Assembly (NCBI RefSeq): GCF_019097595.1
Contig: NC_080722.1
Coordinates: forward strand, 20,423,630-20,487,629
Source: Hemibagrus wyckioides
Taxonomy: Eukaryota > Chordata > Actinopteri > Siluriformes > Bagridae
DNA: 64,000 nucleotides
Reading direction: 5' to 3'
This document shows, piece by piece, positions 46,322-58,254 of this stretch. Position 1 is the stretch's first letter. Every line of letters starts with the position of its first letter. The position numbers and the translations under genes are program-made. The notes beneath the pieces were generated by a model. The model saw only the letters and a list, made by a program, of their open reading frames with translations. It was not told where the DNA came from and did no database searches.

Positions 46322-49309
46322 TATAACTGTTCTATAAAAACCCCAGAATGAGTTAAGATATTTTCACTTGTGCAGAGGTCCAGTGTTGTCATGTAAACTA
46401 AAACCTATGGTTACAATCTTACACATGATTTGAAATATATTAAAAGAACTATAGGGGTATAAATAAAAAGAGTCGATCAGAGGGACATATTCATTGTGTA
46501 ATGTTTTCTAAATATGATACTGAAAAACTACAAGTTTTGTAAACAAGTGTTTATTGTTGATTATGTACTTATAACATGTTTATGACTATACAATGAGTTC
46601 ATTATGAACTGTGGATCACTTTTCATCGCTTTGACATAAAAAGCACTGAATAAAACCTCAGCATTCAAAAATCATGAATTCTTTTCTCCCATAAACCCAA
46701 CCTTCAACAAAACTCTGTAACTACTGCTCACAGGTTTATATACTGTTTTTAAAACTAATCTTGATATGTTTATATGTTTTTCCCTCATTTCCAGTTTTCC
46801 ATCCTGTTCCTGAGTGATGTTCTTCATAGGTTGCCTCTGGGTTCTTCGGTTCTCTCCATCTCCCAACACCAGGACATTTTCAGCATGTTCTCCTCGACTC
46901 TGCAGGACACAGCACTTACTGGAGATGAACATGGACCTGAATCACAAGAAAGTGGAACACTGCACTGAAAAGTGATGACCTGATTCAAATCAGCACAATT
47001 CAACACAAATAAATTATTAGCATCATAATTATTTGCAAAAGTAAATAAACTAAAAGACATTGCTGATGTGTATTTAATACACTACAGTGTTCCTGTGTGA
47101 CTGAATCATGAATCATTACAAACAATTCCGGACATCAGCTTCTATTTAAACAGCGCTATCTTTAGTTCTAAAAAATGTTTTTGGACTTCCTGCAAAAATA
47201 TCAATGAAATATAACCTAGCATTCCTGATTCATTCCTCTACCAGACGCTGCAGTAGATTCTGTGTAACAAAGCAGTAATAACCCTGTGTTATAAAGATAT
47301 ATTGCAATAAGGGTGTTTTTCAGCTCGTTGTGTTATAAAAGATGACAAGACAATCTACAGGAAGCAGTGCTGGACTGAGATAGTGATGGACCTCAGACAT
47401 CTGAACATCTCTCTCTTCTCTCTGTTGTGGTCTGGGAAGCACTTCTGCTCCCTGAAGGCCAACACAGAGAGAATGATGAGGAGCTTCTTCCCACAGGATG
47501 TTCAGTTCTGGTCCTCAACCGTGACAATAGTACACACAACCTCAGCCTGGATTTACAGAGCATACATCACACAAACATCTGCACACATCTGCACTGTATT
47601 CAAAATAACATCATACTGTTTCTGCCACCAGTCTCTGTATTGCTTCTATTATATTTTTATATTTTCTCCTCATATTTTTTTTCCTTTCCTACCTGTATAG
47701 AAGTAAAGTCTGAATTATTTAAATTCTATTTATTTTTTATTTATTTATTTATTTTTATATCACAGACATTCAAAAAATCATTTGACAGTCCACTGTCCTG
47801 TGTATGGTTGTGTATATGAACAATAAAAGATGGATTTGAATTTGATCTGTAACCTTCTGTGTTGCAGCTTGGAAAAAGTCCACTCAGTAATAAGAATATT
47901 AATATACAATAATGAATTATATTTTTTGTTGTTTTTTGTGCCTGTGAGTTTGTAGGACGATTCTGAAGTTGGAGGAGAAAATGAAATGGGAGTTTTTTGA
48001 CATACCCTAACTGTCTTGAACCGGAATACACAGTACACACAGAGCTAGACAAGATGAGCATTTGACGTTCATTTTGGAAGTTTTCATCTGTCAGGCTAGC
48101 GCATTTCAGCTTCCATTTACCATGGATTTGACTGGACTTTAGAAAATTAATTCCTTTTTTTCTTAGCTGACCATTTCTCAATATGATAACATATTTGTAG
48201 TTTACAGTAAAAAAAAAAAAAGTGCAAATAAACATTAATAAACTGTTAATGTTTTTGACAGTAATTTACTGTTATTATACAAAACAATGATCACTCAGAA
48301 TGAATGCTGTAATTTTTTTTCCTTCTCATTCTTGATTTCTGTCATTTATGTTTTATGATTCCTGTGGCTTTGGTTTTCTGTTAACTCTTCTATCCATTAG
48401 CTACCCCCATTTTAAAGAGACCGCAGGGGGAGGGAGCGGGGGACGTTGAATTGATATGTTTGGATGTTAGTTATGCTGCTATACGAAAATAATCAGAATT
48501 ACACTACAGTGTGAAGTCGGTTAATCCTTACTTAATGGAGACGAATACTTTGAATACAGCTTCACACTTACAGAAGCTGGTGAAGGAACCATTATTATCA
48601 GGGCACACAGTGTCCCAAAACTCCATCACACATATGGGTTTCTCCTTGTTGTTTATTGTCACGCCTGAAAATCCATATTTAATACTTACCATATTTGTAT
48701 ATTTCTTTTCTTACATTTACATTTATGACATTTGTCTTATGACCTTATCCAGAGTGACATACAACAGTGCTTTGAAGTCTCTATCAGTGAATACATCAAC
48801 ACTGGTTCACTTAGGATACCATCAGCCTAAAACTCAGCCTAAAGCTATAGCACAATTATTTTTCTTGAGCTCTGTTCTACTGAGTCAAAGTCACTCAATG
48901 TCCTTGAGGAACTAATGGAGGAGTGGAGGTAGAAATTCAGTGATTGTTGAACTCACACTCCTCATTAGTGTATGACTTATTTGAATGTGAGTCACGGTAA
49001 CATTTCATCATAGTACATACAGATGTCTGTCATTTTCATTTGTAAAATAAATGAATATAATAAAAAAGATGAGATTTTGAGTTTCATTCACAAACCCACA
49101 TACGGTACCCCTGAGTTACTTCCTGCTATTACTTATCAAGTAGCAGCTAGCAGCTATAAATAATTATTCCCTCAACAGCCTGAAGACTCTCCTATGTGTG
49201 AAAGTAAAAAGCTACACCTTTTAGTTACAACAGAAAACACTTCCACTATGTTCCTTCAATAAATATTAAATCGTACACCGTGCATGTATAACTTAATCTC
49301 TTTATCAAA
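46322..49309. other. Intergenic region, repeat debris, no supportable gene
   Basis: The stretch 47340-47840 resembles a fish LINE 3' end (arginine/serine-poor frame, then GAACAATAAAAGATGG...). Short open frames at 46672, 47383, 47741 and 48511 have no known domain, no splice context and poor codon bias. Confidence 0.6.
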
Positions 49310-49862
49310 GACTTTAAGTATGGAGTATGGGATTAAAATGTACATTGGCTTCACTAAGTTATATATATTTATTTAAAACATTGCTGATTTTATCAATAAC
49401 AGCAAACAATTACAAGATTCTTGGAAGAGAATAATTGAATATTATAATTTGGGTCTTCAAAATCAATTTCAATTTGAATTCAATATTTTAGAAAAATGTA
49501 AATCATGCATGGAAGATATTCTTCCTGATAAATGTCGTGTAGATTATAAAAATATAGATGAACATCTTCATGAATGCAAAGAGTCGGTTCAGACAGGAAG
49601 AACTTATGAAGAGTGGAAACAGACAGGAAGAGAAACAGCAGAAACACTCATGTTAAGCCTTAAAGGTATCAAGGAGATAAGAGAGAGCGTAGATAATGAT
49701 TTTTTTGAAAAGTTTAAATTGCTGTTTAATGATTTGTGGGACAGAAACTTAGATGAAATATTCAGTGATATTATCAGCAAAAAGGTGGTTCTACTCTATT
49801 TAGAAGGCATGGAGAGAATTGAACATTTCCCTAAGTTTTTCCAAATTAACCCTTATAACTAA
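49310..49862 (+). pseudogene. Deaminase-family copy II, C-terminal fragment
   Basis: The frame YGIKMYIGFTKLYIFI aligns with residues after the catalytic core of gene III (YGIKMYIAFSTFYVFI). A TAA at 49374-49376 replaces the AAA codon of gene III. The same frame then runs on from ATG 49449 to the stop at 49860 (IIEYYN..., GMERIEHFPKFF at the end, matching KIQAIEHYPVFI in gene III). The first two exons and the region with H-x-E and PC-x8-C are missing. Upstream, no promoter module is seen. A truncated pseudogene; the 137-residue downstream frame has no known function. Confidence 0.8.
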
Positions 49863-49869
49863 ACACAGA

Positions 49870-50580
49870 TAGAATTTTTATTTTTTTCATGGGGGAGTAG
49901 GTGATCCTTACTTTTCACCTGCTGTACTGCATCTCTCTTGTGGCTGCATTACACTCACAGATCTGGCATAGCAGGAAACCACCCTCATCTCTCTCATCAT
50001 CAAATTCCACTTGGCCAGGCCAGACCAACCTTCATGTCAAAAGGAGAATATGACTATGACTGTGGCTCAGTAGGAAAAGGAACTCTGCAGTAGATTATTG
50101 CAACTTTTACTTTGGGAATACCTTTCTTCTTTAAATTGTGGATTACCACACAGAAGGACTTTCTGGTGAACTTTGTGGATTCGTTCACCTTGGGGACTGA
50201 GAAACAGGTGAGGATGATCCAATGACAATAAAGGTTCAAATATATTGCTTAAATGGGCTGTCTCTGTTGGGGTGTGTTGGGTTGTTGTGTGGTTTTTGTT
50301 GTATACCCTGTTAAGAACCCAGATCTTGTGTGTAACCAGTGCCTTTCCGAGTTGTTACAAAAATCCTCCACATCTTGCTCCCACAAAGTGAGTCCCTCTA
50401 AGTTCCTCAGTCACTCAAACTTTGTATTATCAATTCAGATAGCACAAATAAGGAATGCTACTTCCATTTCAACTCTAATGACTCTGGTGCTGCTGGAAAC
50501 ACACACAGGTTCAGCTTCCTCATCAGCTGCTACAGCAGCCCTCCAACATCTAAGCCCTGGATAGAGATACCAGGAAAGAC
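49870..50580. other. Intergenic stretch with LINE-like debris
   Basis: GGTGAGGATGATCCAATGACAATAAAGG around 50205-50232 looks like another LINE tail. No gene supported. Confidence 0.5.
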
Positions 50581-50584
50581 CAGT

Positions 50585-50790
50585 AGTCAAGTGCCAAGAA
50601 GGGGCATTTATGGACCAGGACCAGGTCACTGCCATCGACCACTGGCCCATTCCCATGACCATCAAAGAGCTGCAGAAATTCCGATGGCAAAGATGAATTT
50701 GCTAACTTTTTACCTTAGGTTCAGCGTCACCCCTAACAGGTTTTTGTCAGATTCTTTCTTCTTTCCCATTTTGCTTTTTTGCCCTTAGCC
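50585..50790 (+). pseudogene. Ty3/gypsy pol fragment (end of RT, start of RNase H)
   Basis: The plus-strand frame MDQDQVTAIDHWPIPMTIKE followed by LQKF matches the conserved 'M-D-P-x-K-V-x-A-V-x-x-W-P-x-P-x-x-x-K-E-L-Q-x-F' region between reverse transcriptase and RNase H of Ty3/gypsy elements. The adjacent EFANFLP fits the next conserved block after a frameshift. Only this short piece is recognisable, with no LTRs. Confidence 0.75.
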
Positions 50791-51109
50791 CAGATTATCA
50801 TGTTAATTCATCAGCTGACCATAGCCTGTTCTTTGTGTGTTCTTTTGTGTGTGTGTGTGTGTGTGTGTGTTCTTTAGTTTGTGCAGGTCAGTTCACTACA
50901 GTCTCTAGTCTGTGTCTTTTTGCTCCAATTCTGCTGCCACTCCTACACCTGTTCCGCTCTCCACATGATAATATTCACAGATGGAAGGTACTGTTAGTAA
51001 CTTCAACTTGTGTCAATCTTTCTGCATTGTAGTGTTTCATCCTCTGCTCCATTGTTGTGCATTCTGTATACTGTATATGGTTACAGTAAATGATTTATCA
51101 AACAGATTC

Positions 51110-51960
51110 ACTCAGCTGAGGATGGGTTCTCTTTTGAGTCTGGTTCCTCTCAAGGTTTCCTCTTCATCTTCATCACCTTATGGAGTTTTTTCTTGGCACT
51201 ATCACCACTGACTTGCACGTTAGGGATCAGCCTATTGTTAAAAGACTCTATCAATTTTTGGTTTGAGGCGTGGACACTGGACATAAGAGAACTTTCTTGG
51301 CAGGCTGTGATCAAGGGAAAAGAGGCCAGAATATAATCCAAGCACATTTTCAGTACCAGTCAACAGTCTTGCAGCTGCATTATGGACCTTCTACAAGTGT
51401 GTTAGTGACCGGGGAAGACCTAGGCATACAGAACTGCAAAAGTCCAGTAGTGATGTAGTACAGGTGTGGATGACTTTTTCCAGATCACAGAAAAACAGAA
51501 ATTACTGGGTTTGGAAAAATCCTTAGCTGCTATCAGCAACAACCTAACTGATTTGTTTATCAAAACAGAGCTCCCAATCAGGAATAACAACATTTCTTGA
51601 ATAACAACAAGATTTTTGAAAAGTGGATGTAAAGTTGCATAGTTTACATATGGCTTAAGGTGTTATTATTATTTGCCATCCACCTTTTAATGTTCTACAG
51701 GCTGCCTAGGAGAGACTATAGGGAATACCCAGGGTTTAGTGGAAGATACAGCTGTGAATCATCAGCATAGAGGTGAAAGGAGATGTTATATTTCTTAATA
51801 ATGTTATCAAGTGGAAGAATGTACAATAAGAAGAGAACCAGCGCCAGGATGGACTACTGAGCCCCAGGTGACAGGACAGAGGAAGAAACAAAAACTTATG
51901 TCCACTGAGATTGCCCTATGTTTAAGATAAGAGTTGCACTATAGTAGTTCTGTAGCTGTA
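51110..51960 (+). mobile_element. Decayed interspersed-repeat stretch
   Basis: GAGGATGGGTTCTCTTTTGA and TCTGGTTCCTCTCAAGG (about 51118-51154) are a widespread fish LINE/SINE-tail motif, also seen at 58143-58240. Downstream, segments like AGCTGTGAATCATCAGCATA resemble the non-coding part of a large dispersed fish repeat. No protein-coding frame remains. Family assignment is uncertain. Confidence 0.5.
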
Positions 51961-52506
51961 ATGGCAAGCCGAGTGCTGATAGGACAGAGCCACTTTGCTA
52001 CCCCAACTGTTGTGGACTGCAGTGGAGGATTTGGCTGAGGGGTGGGGCGCCCAGAACACGCCAAAACTGGCAGCCAATCAGAGTGGCAGCACAAACTCTT
52101 CACCTTCTGGGAGAAGAGGAGAGAGTCTGATGGGGTGCCACACCCTCAGGGAGATAAGATGCATTTGTCAGGCAGTGGAGTAACGCATGTTTGTGTCTCA
52201 TCCGCAGCGCTTGTGAGAGAAATGGAAGACGACCCTCCCTGATACCGCTGTACCCTGCCTCCTGTGTCATGCCTCGTCCCTGCTCCTCAACATTAAAGAT
52301 GTTTACTGCACAGGTCAATCCCTCCATGCCTTCAACCACCTTTTCACTAAATAAAAGAGCACTGTTTTCCACAATCCTCGTCTCAGCTTTGTCTGTGTTC
52401 TAACCTAGAAGAGTTGCTATAAAAATAGATAAATAGACAGAAATATCTCTATATAAAGTCTGCAGTGGAATTGTGGGGAAATTAACAAGTTAGAACAGAG
52501 CACACC

Positions 52507-52556
52507 GAATTCATTCATTCATTCATTCATTCATTCATTCATTCATTCATTCATTC
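52507..52556. repeat. (ATTC)n microsatellite
   Basis: About 12 ATTC units followed by CTCTCTC. Confidence 0.95.
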
Positions 52557-52945
52557 TCTCTCCTTCTTTTGTGTGTGTGTGTGTCAAAGTGAGCTGAGCT
52601 GTGACACCATTGGCTATACATTGAAAAGTGAATCACTACTTAAAAGTATAGTCAATATTATAGAAAAGTGATTCAGTGGTTAATAGTTCAGTAGCAAATA
52701 TTACACCACTGCAGACAAACTTCTTTCACAAATGTTTAGTAGCAGTGATTAAAATGAATACAGAACTGAGTCCTATACTCCGGTGGGGGCATGGCTTTAG
52801 TAGTCTAGTTCTCAATTTCCATATGGGTATGAGGAATTTCTATAGGAACTAAATACATTTTTTTAGCATTAGCATTATGGAAGCATAATTAGCATTATTA
52901 GTAGTAGTAGTACAAGTTAGATAACCTAACTTCTCTCAGCATATG

Positions 52946-53027
52946 GACACACACACACACACACACAGACACACACACAGACACACAGACACACACACAG
53001 ACACACACAGACACACAGACACACACA

Positions 53028-53074
<47 letters not shown>

Positions 53075-53089
53075 ACACAGACACACACA

Positions 53090-53126
<37 letters not shown>

Positions 53127-53195
53127 ACACACACACACACAGACACACACACACAGACACACACACACACAGACACACACACACACAGACACACA
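52946..53195. repeat. (CA)n/CAGACA minisatellite, 250 bp
   Basis: ACACAC runs punctuated by GACACA at varying intervals. Long open frames across it on both strands (Cys-Val or Thr-His repeats) are artefacts. It lies about 390 bases left of the copy-B duplication edge. Confidence 0.97.
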
Positions 53196-53588
53196 GAGCG
53201 CTGGAAACAGAGAAAGACATTGTTCTTTTCTGAAGTGAAGTTTTAGAGTAATCACAATTTTAGAGAGATAAGATAGCTTTAGCTAGCTATGATAAATGTC
53301 AACTTAATGTCAACTGTTTTAATGTTGTAATAGTTAGTAGTATGAGCTAGCAGCATAACCTAATCCTTATTACACTACCTGACTAACTCATACTAGCTGC
53401 ATCAGTCAAACGCAGTGGTGCGTTGGCTCAGGTTTGCAAGTCTGCTTCTCTCTAATCTTTACTGATGATGGAACTGATGACGGTAGCAGCAGAAAGAATT
53501 CAGATGTCAATAGAAGTCACATTTAAATTATATCTATGTACATCTATCCAACTTTCCATAACCTCTATGTAGCCTGTAAAATGGCAAA

Positions 53589-55130
53589 ATGAACAGTAAC
53601 ATGGTCTGTGCTACACTGAGAGATGAATATACTTCCTCAGGGATCACACTTTTCTGGTCCATTTCAGAATAGATGCCAACATTCAAAAAGTTTCAGATTT
53701 AAGTCTATCAAAACAAAACAATTTAGAATTATATTTAGACATTGCATTTGTGGATTCCTAATTTGTCCCAAATGTAATCAAACAGGATTCCAAGAACTTT
53801 GACGTACATCGATTATCATACCATACCGACAGCTCATCTCCGGCTTTGAGAGTTTGACAGCAGCAGTAGATAATACTTCCTCAACATTAAAAAGTCACCT
53901 GATTCTTTCTGTATCACTGCACGCAAAATTCACGAGTAATAAACTGCATTTGCTCTCATTTCTCAGTGCTTACATCTACACCATATTACTTATATCTTCT
54001 CTTATTACATTAATCATATTTGTTTGGCTTTCTCTTTGTCTCGCATTTTGTTGCATGCCAGGCTAAGATTAGAGCTCAACCTCACTAATGCCCACACCCA
54101 CATTCCAAAATGTTTCTGAGAAATGTCTCCTTTCTCAGAAGAGTGCCGGATGTGATAGCAGCAATAGGAGAGCAAATCTGTAGAAAATGGTGGAATAATT
54201 CCGTCAATAATCCTGTAATAGTGCTGAAATACTGCTGTATTAAAGCTGTAATAATAATGTCAATAAGGGTGTAATAACAGTGTAATTTATAACATTAATG
54301 TTATTTGTAGCAGTAATAACAAACAATGAATTTTACAAAGATTGCGAAGGCACCCTGCTTTATATCTGTTTCTGTGTGTGTATGTTCATTACACACACAC
54401 TCATTTAACTTCTCTCCAAAGTAAAATGGTCCTGTGACTGGCTCCACGTAATATTTGGGCAACTATTGTTGTTTTCATAAAAACCACATACAGTTAGCTA
54501 AGATTCATTCACTTTATCCACTTTATTCTTGCTAGTGTTACAGTGAATAACATGTTTTTGGTAGAAAGCTCACTCAGACCCAGAGAGAATATGCACAATT
54601 CCACAAAGACATAAACCTGAGCTCAGGATCGAATCTGAGCGCTAAGCGCTGTTATAGTACAAATATCTACTGTCATTTCATTAGTCTTATTTGTTTTGCT
54701 TTCTCTTTGTCTCGCATATTGATGCATGCCAGGCTAAGATCACAGCTTAACCTCACTAATACCCACACCCACATTCCAAAATGTTGTGAAAAGTTTCCAA
54801 GAAATGTTATAACAGTCAATAATCCTATAATAGTGCTGAAATACTATGTGATGTATTAATGTTGTAATAATGATGACAATAAGCGTGTAATAATTATCTT
54901 ATTTATCGTATAGTAATGCTCTATTAATTGTCTTATAATGATGTAGAAATGATCAATAATGACATAAGAATGTTATAACACATGACTCAAAGACAGACTG
55001 AGAAACATTTGATGATGTCCTAGAGGAGCAGCGCATGAATTGATGCTAGGGCTGCAACTGTAATAACACAATTTCTCCTTTGGTTAGTTTGACCTGTCTG
55101 AGTTGAATGGGTTCTATGGGGTGGATTTCT
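53589..55130. repeat. Segmental duplication block B1 (partner of 1-1567)
   Basis: Colinear with 1-1567. Its first matching base is 53589, which sets at most the right limit of the true duplication edge because the partner begins at the window edge. Contains the same reversed promoter module (about 53753-53918, with TTCCAAGAA at 53788-53796). The lone 70-residue open frame at 53854 is shared only because the DNA is duplicated. Confidence 0.95.
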
Positions 55131-55474
55131 TCGTTTGCCTCGATTCTTATGCATGATATGACAAACAGACATGGCTCAGAGAGAGTCAAGAGTCATTCCT
55201 GCAGGCCAGCTCAATGAGTCTATCAGCATCGATTCGCTCCCTTTGGTCCCTTGAGAGCCGGTTCATTCCCTATCTATAAACCTCATGCTGATACTGATCC
55301 TTATACTGGTTTATGAGGTCAGGGGCTAAGAGTAACATCATTCTAAAAACATGGTTGAGATGGATAGCACAACGCTCAAAACACACGCACACTAATAAAA
55401 ACTTTTTTTTTCAAGTGTTAATTTCACTACTTTGTGAAGAGCTAGGTCTTCAGTCATTGTTTAATTTACCTGTG

Positions 55475-55640
55475 GGGGCATTTCAGTAACCAGGAAGCAT
55501 TCTCTAGTGCTGCTGTCAACCTGTCAAAGTTGGAGATAAAACAGTGGGTGTTGTCTGTTATGATGCGATGTACGTCAAAGTACTTGGAATCCAGTTTCAC
55601 TTCATCAGGAATAAAAAGGAACAGACAACTGTAGATGCCA
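55475..55640 (+). promoter_or_regulatory. Putative promoter of deaminase-like gene III
   Basis: Carries GTACGTCA (55570-55577) and AATAAAAAGG (55610-55619, TATA-like) in the same order and spacing as gene I. The GAS-type palindrome of gene I (TTCTTGGAA) reads TACTTGGAA here, so it is disrupted. A start site around 55640 would leave a short 5' UTR before the ATG at 55672. Confidence 0.5.
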
Positions 55641-55671
55641 ATCATTACTTGCATTTCTATCTTATTTAGCT

Positions 55672-55871
55672 ATGTTAGAAGAGGGCTGGGGCACTTCTGA
55701 ACACGAGCAAACAATTACTTCAGTCATCTCTGAAGGAGAGAAAGAAAGAAAGAAATCCCAGGAGGACTTGGATACAGAGACATCGCTGTCTATGCCATCG
55801 GTTCTGTGTCCCAGCCCTCAAGAACTGGGAGTCAAAATCATGGTGAGATTTCATTTTTTACTTTTCATACA

Positions 55872-55908
<37 letters not shown>

Positions 55909-57835
55909 GTGGAAGGGAATGAATTTCATGGAGGGTTGTGTGAAAAAACTGTCTCTGTGTGTCTTTGTTTGAATCAGACTGACCAACATTCCATGAACAC
56001 CTCTCCTTGTCCACCAGAGGCATCAAGGTAAGTCTAATACACAACTGTTTGATGGTGGCTTTGCATTAGAATAATAATATAACTCATATGAACTCATGTC
56101 CTAGACCAAGATCATAACAAGCACACACTGTTAAACACACCCAGAAACCTTTTGGTGAAGGAATCGTGTAAGAAACAATGTTAAAAAATAGTACACATTA
56201 TTATTAACTTTATTTATAATATTAATGTTATTTGTAGAAGTAATAATAAATAATGCTTTCTTAACAAAAATTGCAAAGCGACATGAAGGCAACAACTTAA
56301 TGTACTAGTGCACCCTGTCTGTGTGTGTGTGTGTGTGTGTGTCTGTGTGTGTATTGAACACACACACACACACACATTTTACTTCTCTCCAAATTAAAAT
56401 GGTCCTGTCACCTGTTCCATGTAATATTTGAGCAACTATTGTTGTTATAATTGTGTTTTTTAAATAATATTTAAATACCATATACAGTTAGCTAAGATTC
56501 ATTCACTTCATCCATTTTATTCTTGCTTGTGTTACAGCGAGTAACATGCTTTTGGTAGAAATCTCACTCAGACACAGAGAGAATATGTACAATTCCACAA
56601 AGACATTAACCTGAGCTCAGGATCGAATCTGAGAGCTAAGCGCTGTTATAGTACAAATATTTACTGACAGTATTTTAATTCTATTTCTATCTATTTCTAT
56701 TCTTGTCATCACAAATTAAAATAAGCACTTCACTGAACTAAGCAGACGTTTTACATTTTAATTTACAGCGGCTCAAAAATGTCTACAGTTTATGCCTGTA
56801 CTTTTCCAACTGTGTCAAGCTACATCTGACATACAGCTGTGTCTGACCCTTTGCATACATTAGATATGAATATCCAATGCCCTAAGGATTGAAGTCAATA
56901 ATGTAGTGTGCTTGTATTCACTAATCCGTGTATTGTGTTGTATGTTCATGTTTTGTAGATCTGCTCTGGGAGATACACCTTCACCTGACCAGAAGAGTAA
57001 TATATGTAATAAAGATAAATATATGTTTATGATATTAAACATAAATGTACTGGAATGTACTAGTCAGCATACATTGTATATATATGAGAATATAAAGGAA
57101 GTAACTTTGAAGTATATTCCATCTATTTTAGAAACTTCTAGTTATGAAAATGAAATATATAAATACACACCATATATTGAAGATATTAAAATGTGTTACG
57201 ATACATTAAAAAAAATCAGAATAGATCCTAATGAAAAGAGACGCCAATATGCAGTTGCATATTTATGTAAGAAAGATGGATCTGTACTTATGAGAGGACC
57301 ATTTTCCCGAAGACACAGACATAGTGAAGATTTCATTATTGAAGAAATTTCTGAATTGGTAAAAAAAAATGAGATCATTCATTACTCTAAAATTTTGATT
57401 TACACAGTAAATAGTCCCTGTATAGGGAGAAAAGGTCAAATTCCTTGTATGTGTAAATTAATTGATTTATCAGTCAAATTAAGTAAGAACTATGGAATTA
57501 AAATGTATATTGCCTTCAGTACATTTTATGTATTTATCAAAAACATTGCTGATATTATTGGAAACAGTAAAGAACTGGAAGACGATTGGATGAAAATTAT
57601 TGAATATTATAATTTACAGCAAGTTAAGTTTTCTGTTACATTCCCAAAATTTGAGAAAATGAACATATCAAAAAAAAAAATTCCAACTGACACTGTTATA
57701 AATATATGTAAGAAGGTGTGGACTAAAGAATTAGGCAAACAAATCACTGAAATTATTAATGAACAGGTTGTTCGATTCTACCTGAACAAGATACAGGCCA
57801 TTGAACATTATCCCGTGTTTATCCCATTAGCCTAA
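55672..57835 (+). CDS. Cytidine-deaminase-like protein, gene III (3 exons)
   Basis: Inferred exons are 55672-55842, 55978-56027 and 56959-57835, with GT/AG junctions and phases 0 and 2, giving 365 residues. The start MLEEGWGTSEHE has in-frame sequence up to the donor. Exon 1 ends with LCPSPQELGVKIM, like gene I. In exon 3 the fold reads in order: strand pair RRQYAVAYLCKK and SVLMRGPF (about 168-185); helix RHSEDFIIEEI with His195 and Glu197; strand ILIYTVNSPC with Cys228; IPCMCKL with Cys237; strand GIKMYIAFSTFYVF. This is a complete zinc-deaminase core (H-x-E, PC-x8-C). The C-terminus is helical and ends in KIQAIEHYPVFIPLA. It lacks the 57-residue tandem duplication of gene I. No signal peptide or membrane segment. 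Intron 2 contains the SINE-bearing piece found in block A1. Catalytic activity and substrate are unknown. Confidence 0.75.
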
Positions 57836-57873
57836 GCTGACTATTAATTTGTGTTTTCTTTCCTCATTTTTCG

Positions 57874-57879
57874 AATAAA
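57874..57879 (+). terminator. Polyadenylation signal of gene III
   Basis: AATAAA 38 bases after the gene III stop; well placed. Confidence 0.55.
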
Positions 57880-58139
57880 TTTACTATATTTTACCATGAA
57901 TTGCATTGTCTGTGAACACACACACACACGCACACATAAAAAAAAGACCCAGGGGACTGCTGTAGATAGAACCACTTGGAGACTATCACACCATCTCTGA
58001 ACTGTCGCTGCATCAGTCAGCATTCAGCAGGAAGGAATTAATGCTAAGTCTAAAACTAACTCACTAACTAGCTCTTGGTTGCTGTTGAAGCAAGGACATT
58101 ATTTACATTTACATTATTTACTGTCCAGTGTCACCCAAA

Positions 58140-58254
58140 TGAGGATGGGTTCCCTTCTGAGCCTGGTTCCTCTCTAGGTTTCTTCCTCATATGATCTCAG
58201 GGAGTTTTTTCTCACCACAGTCGCCTCAGGCTTGCTCATTGCTCATTGTTAAAA
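58140..58254 (+). mobile_element. LINE/SINE-tail fragment
   Basis: GAGGATGGGTTCCCTTCTGA, TCTGGTTCCTCTCTAGGT-like sequence and GGGAGTTTTTTCTCACC match a dispersed fish repeat also present near 51110. It ends where block B2 begins, so it may mark the breakpoint. Confidence 0.55.

Noticed and set aside
46672..47060. Minus-strand frames with several cysteines, possibly an immune receptor exon
   Set aside because: No recognisable Ig or lectin motif, no splice context; likely chance.
52898..53255. Cys/Val-rich and Thr/His-rich open frames on both strands
   Set aside because: Pure translation of a (CA)n/CAGACA minisatellite.
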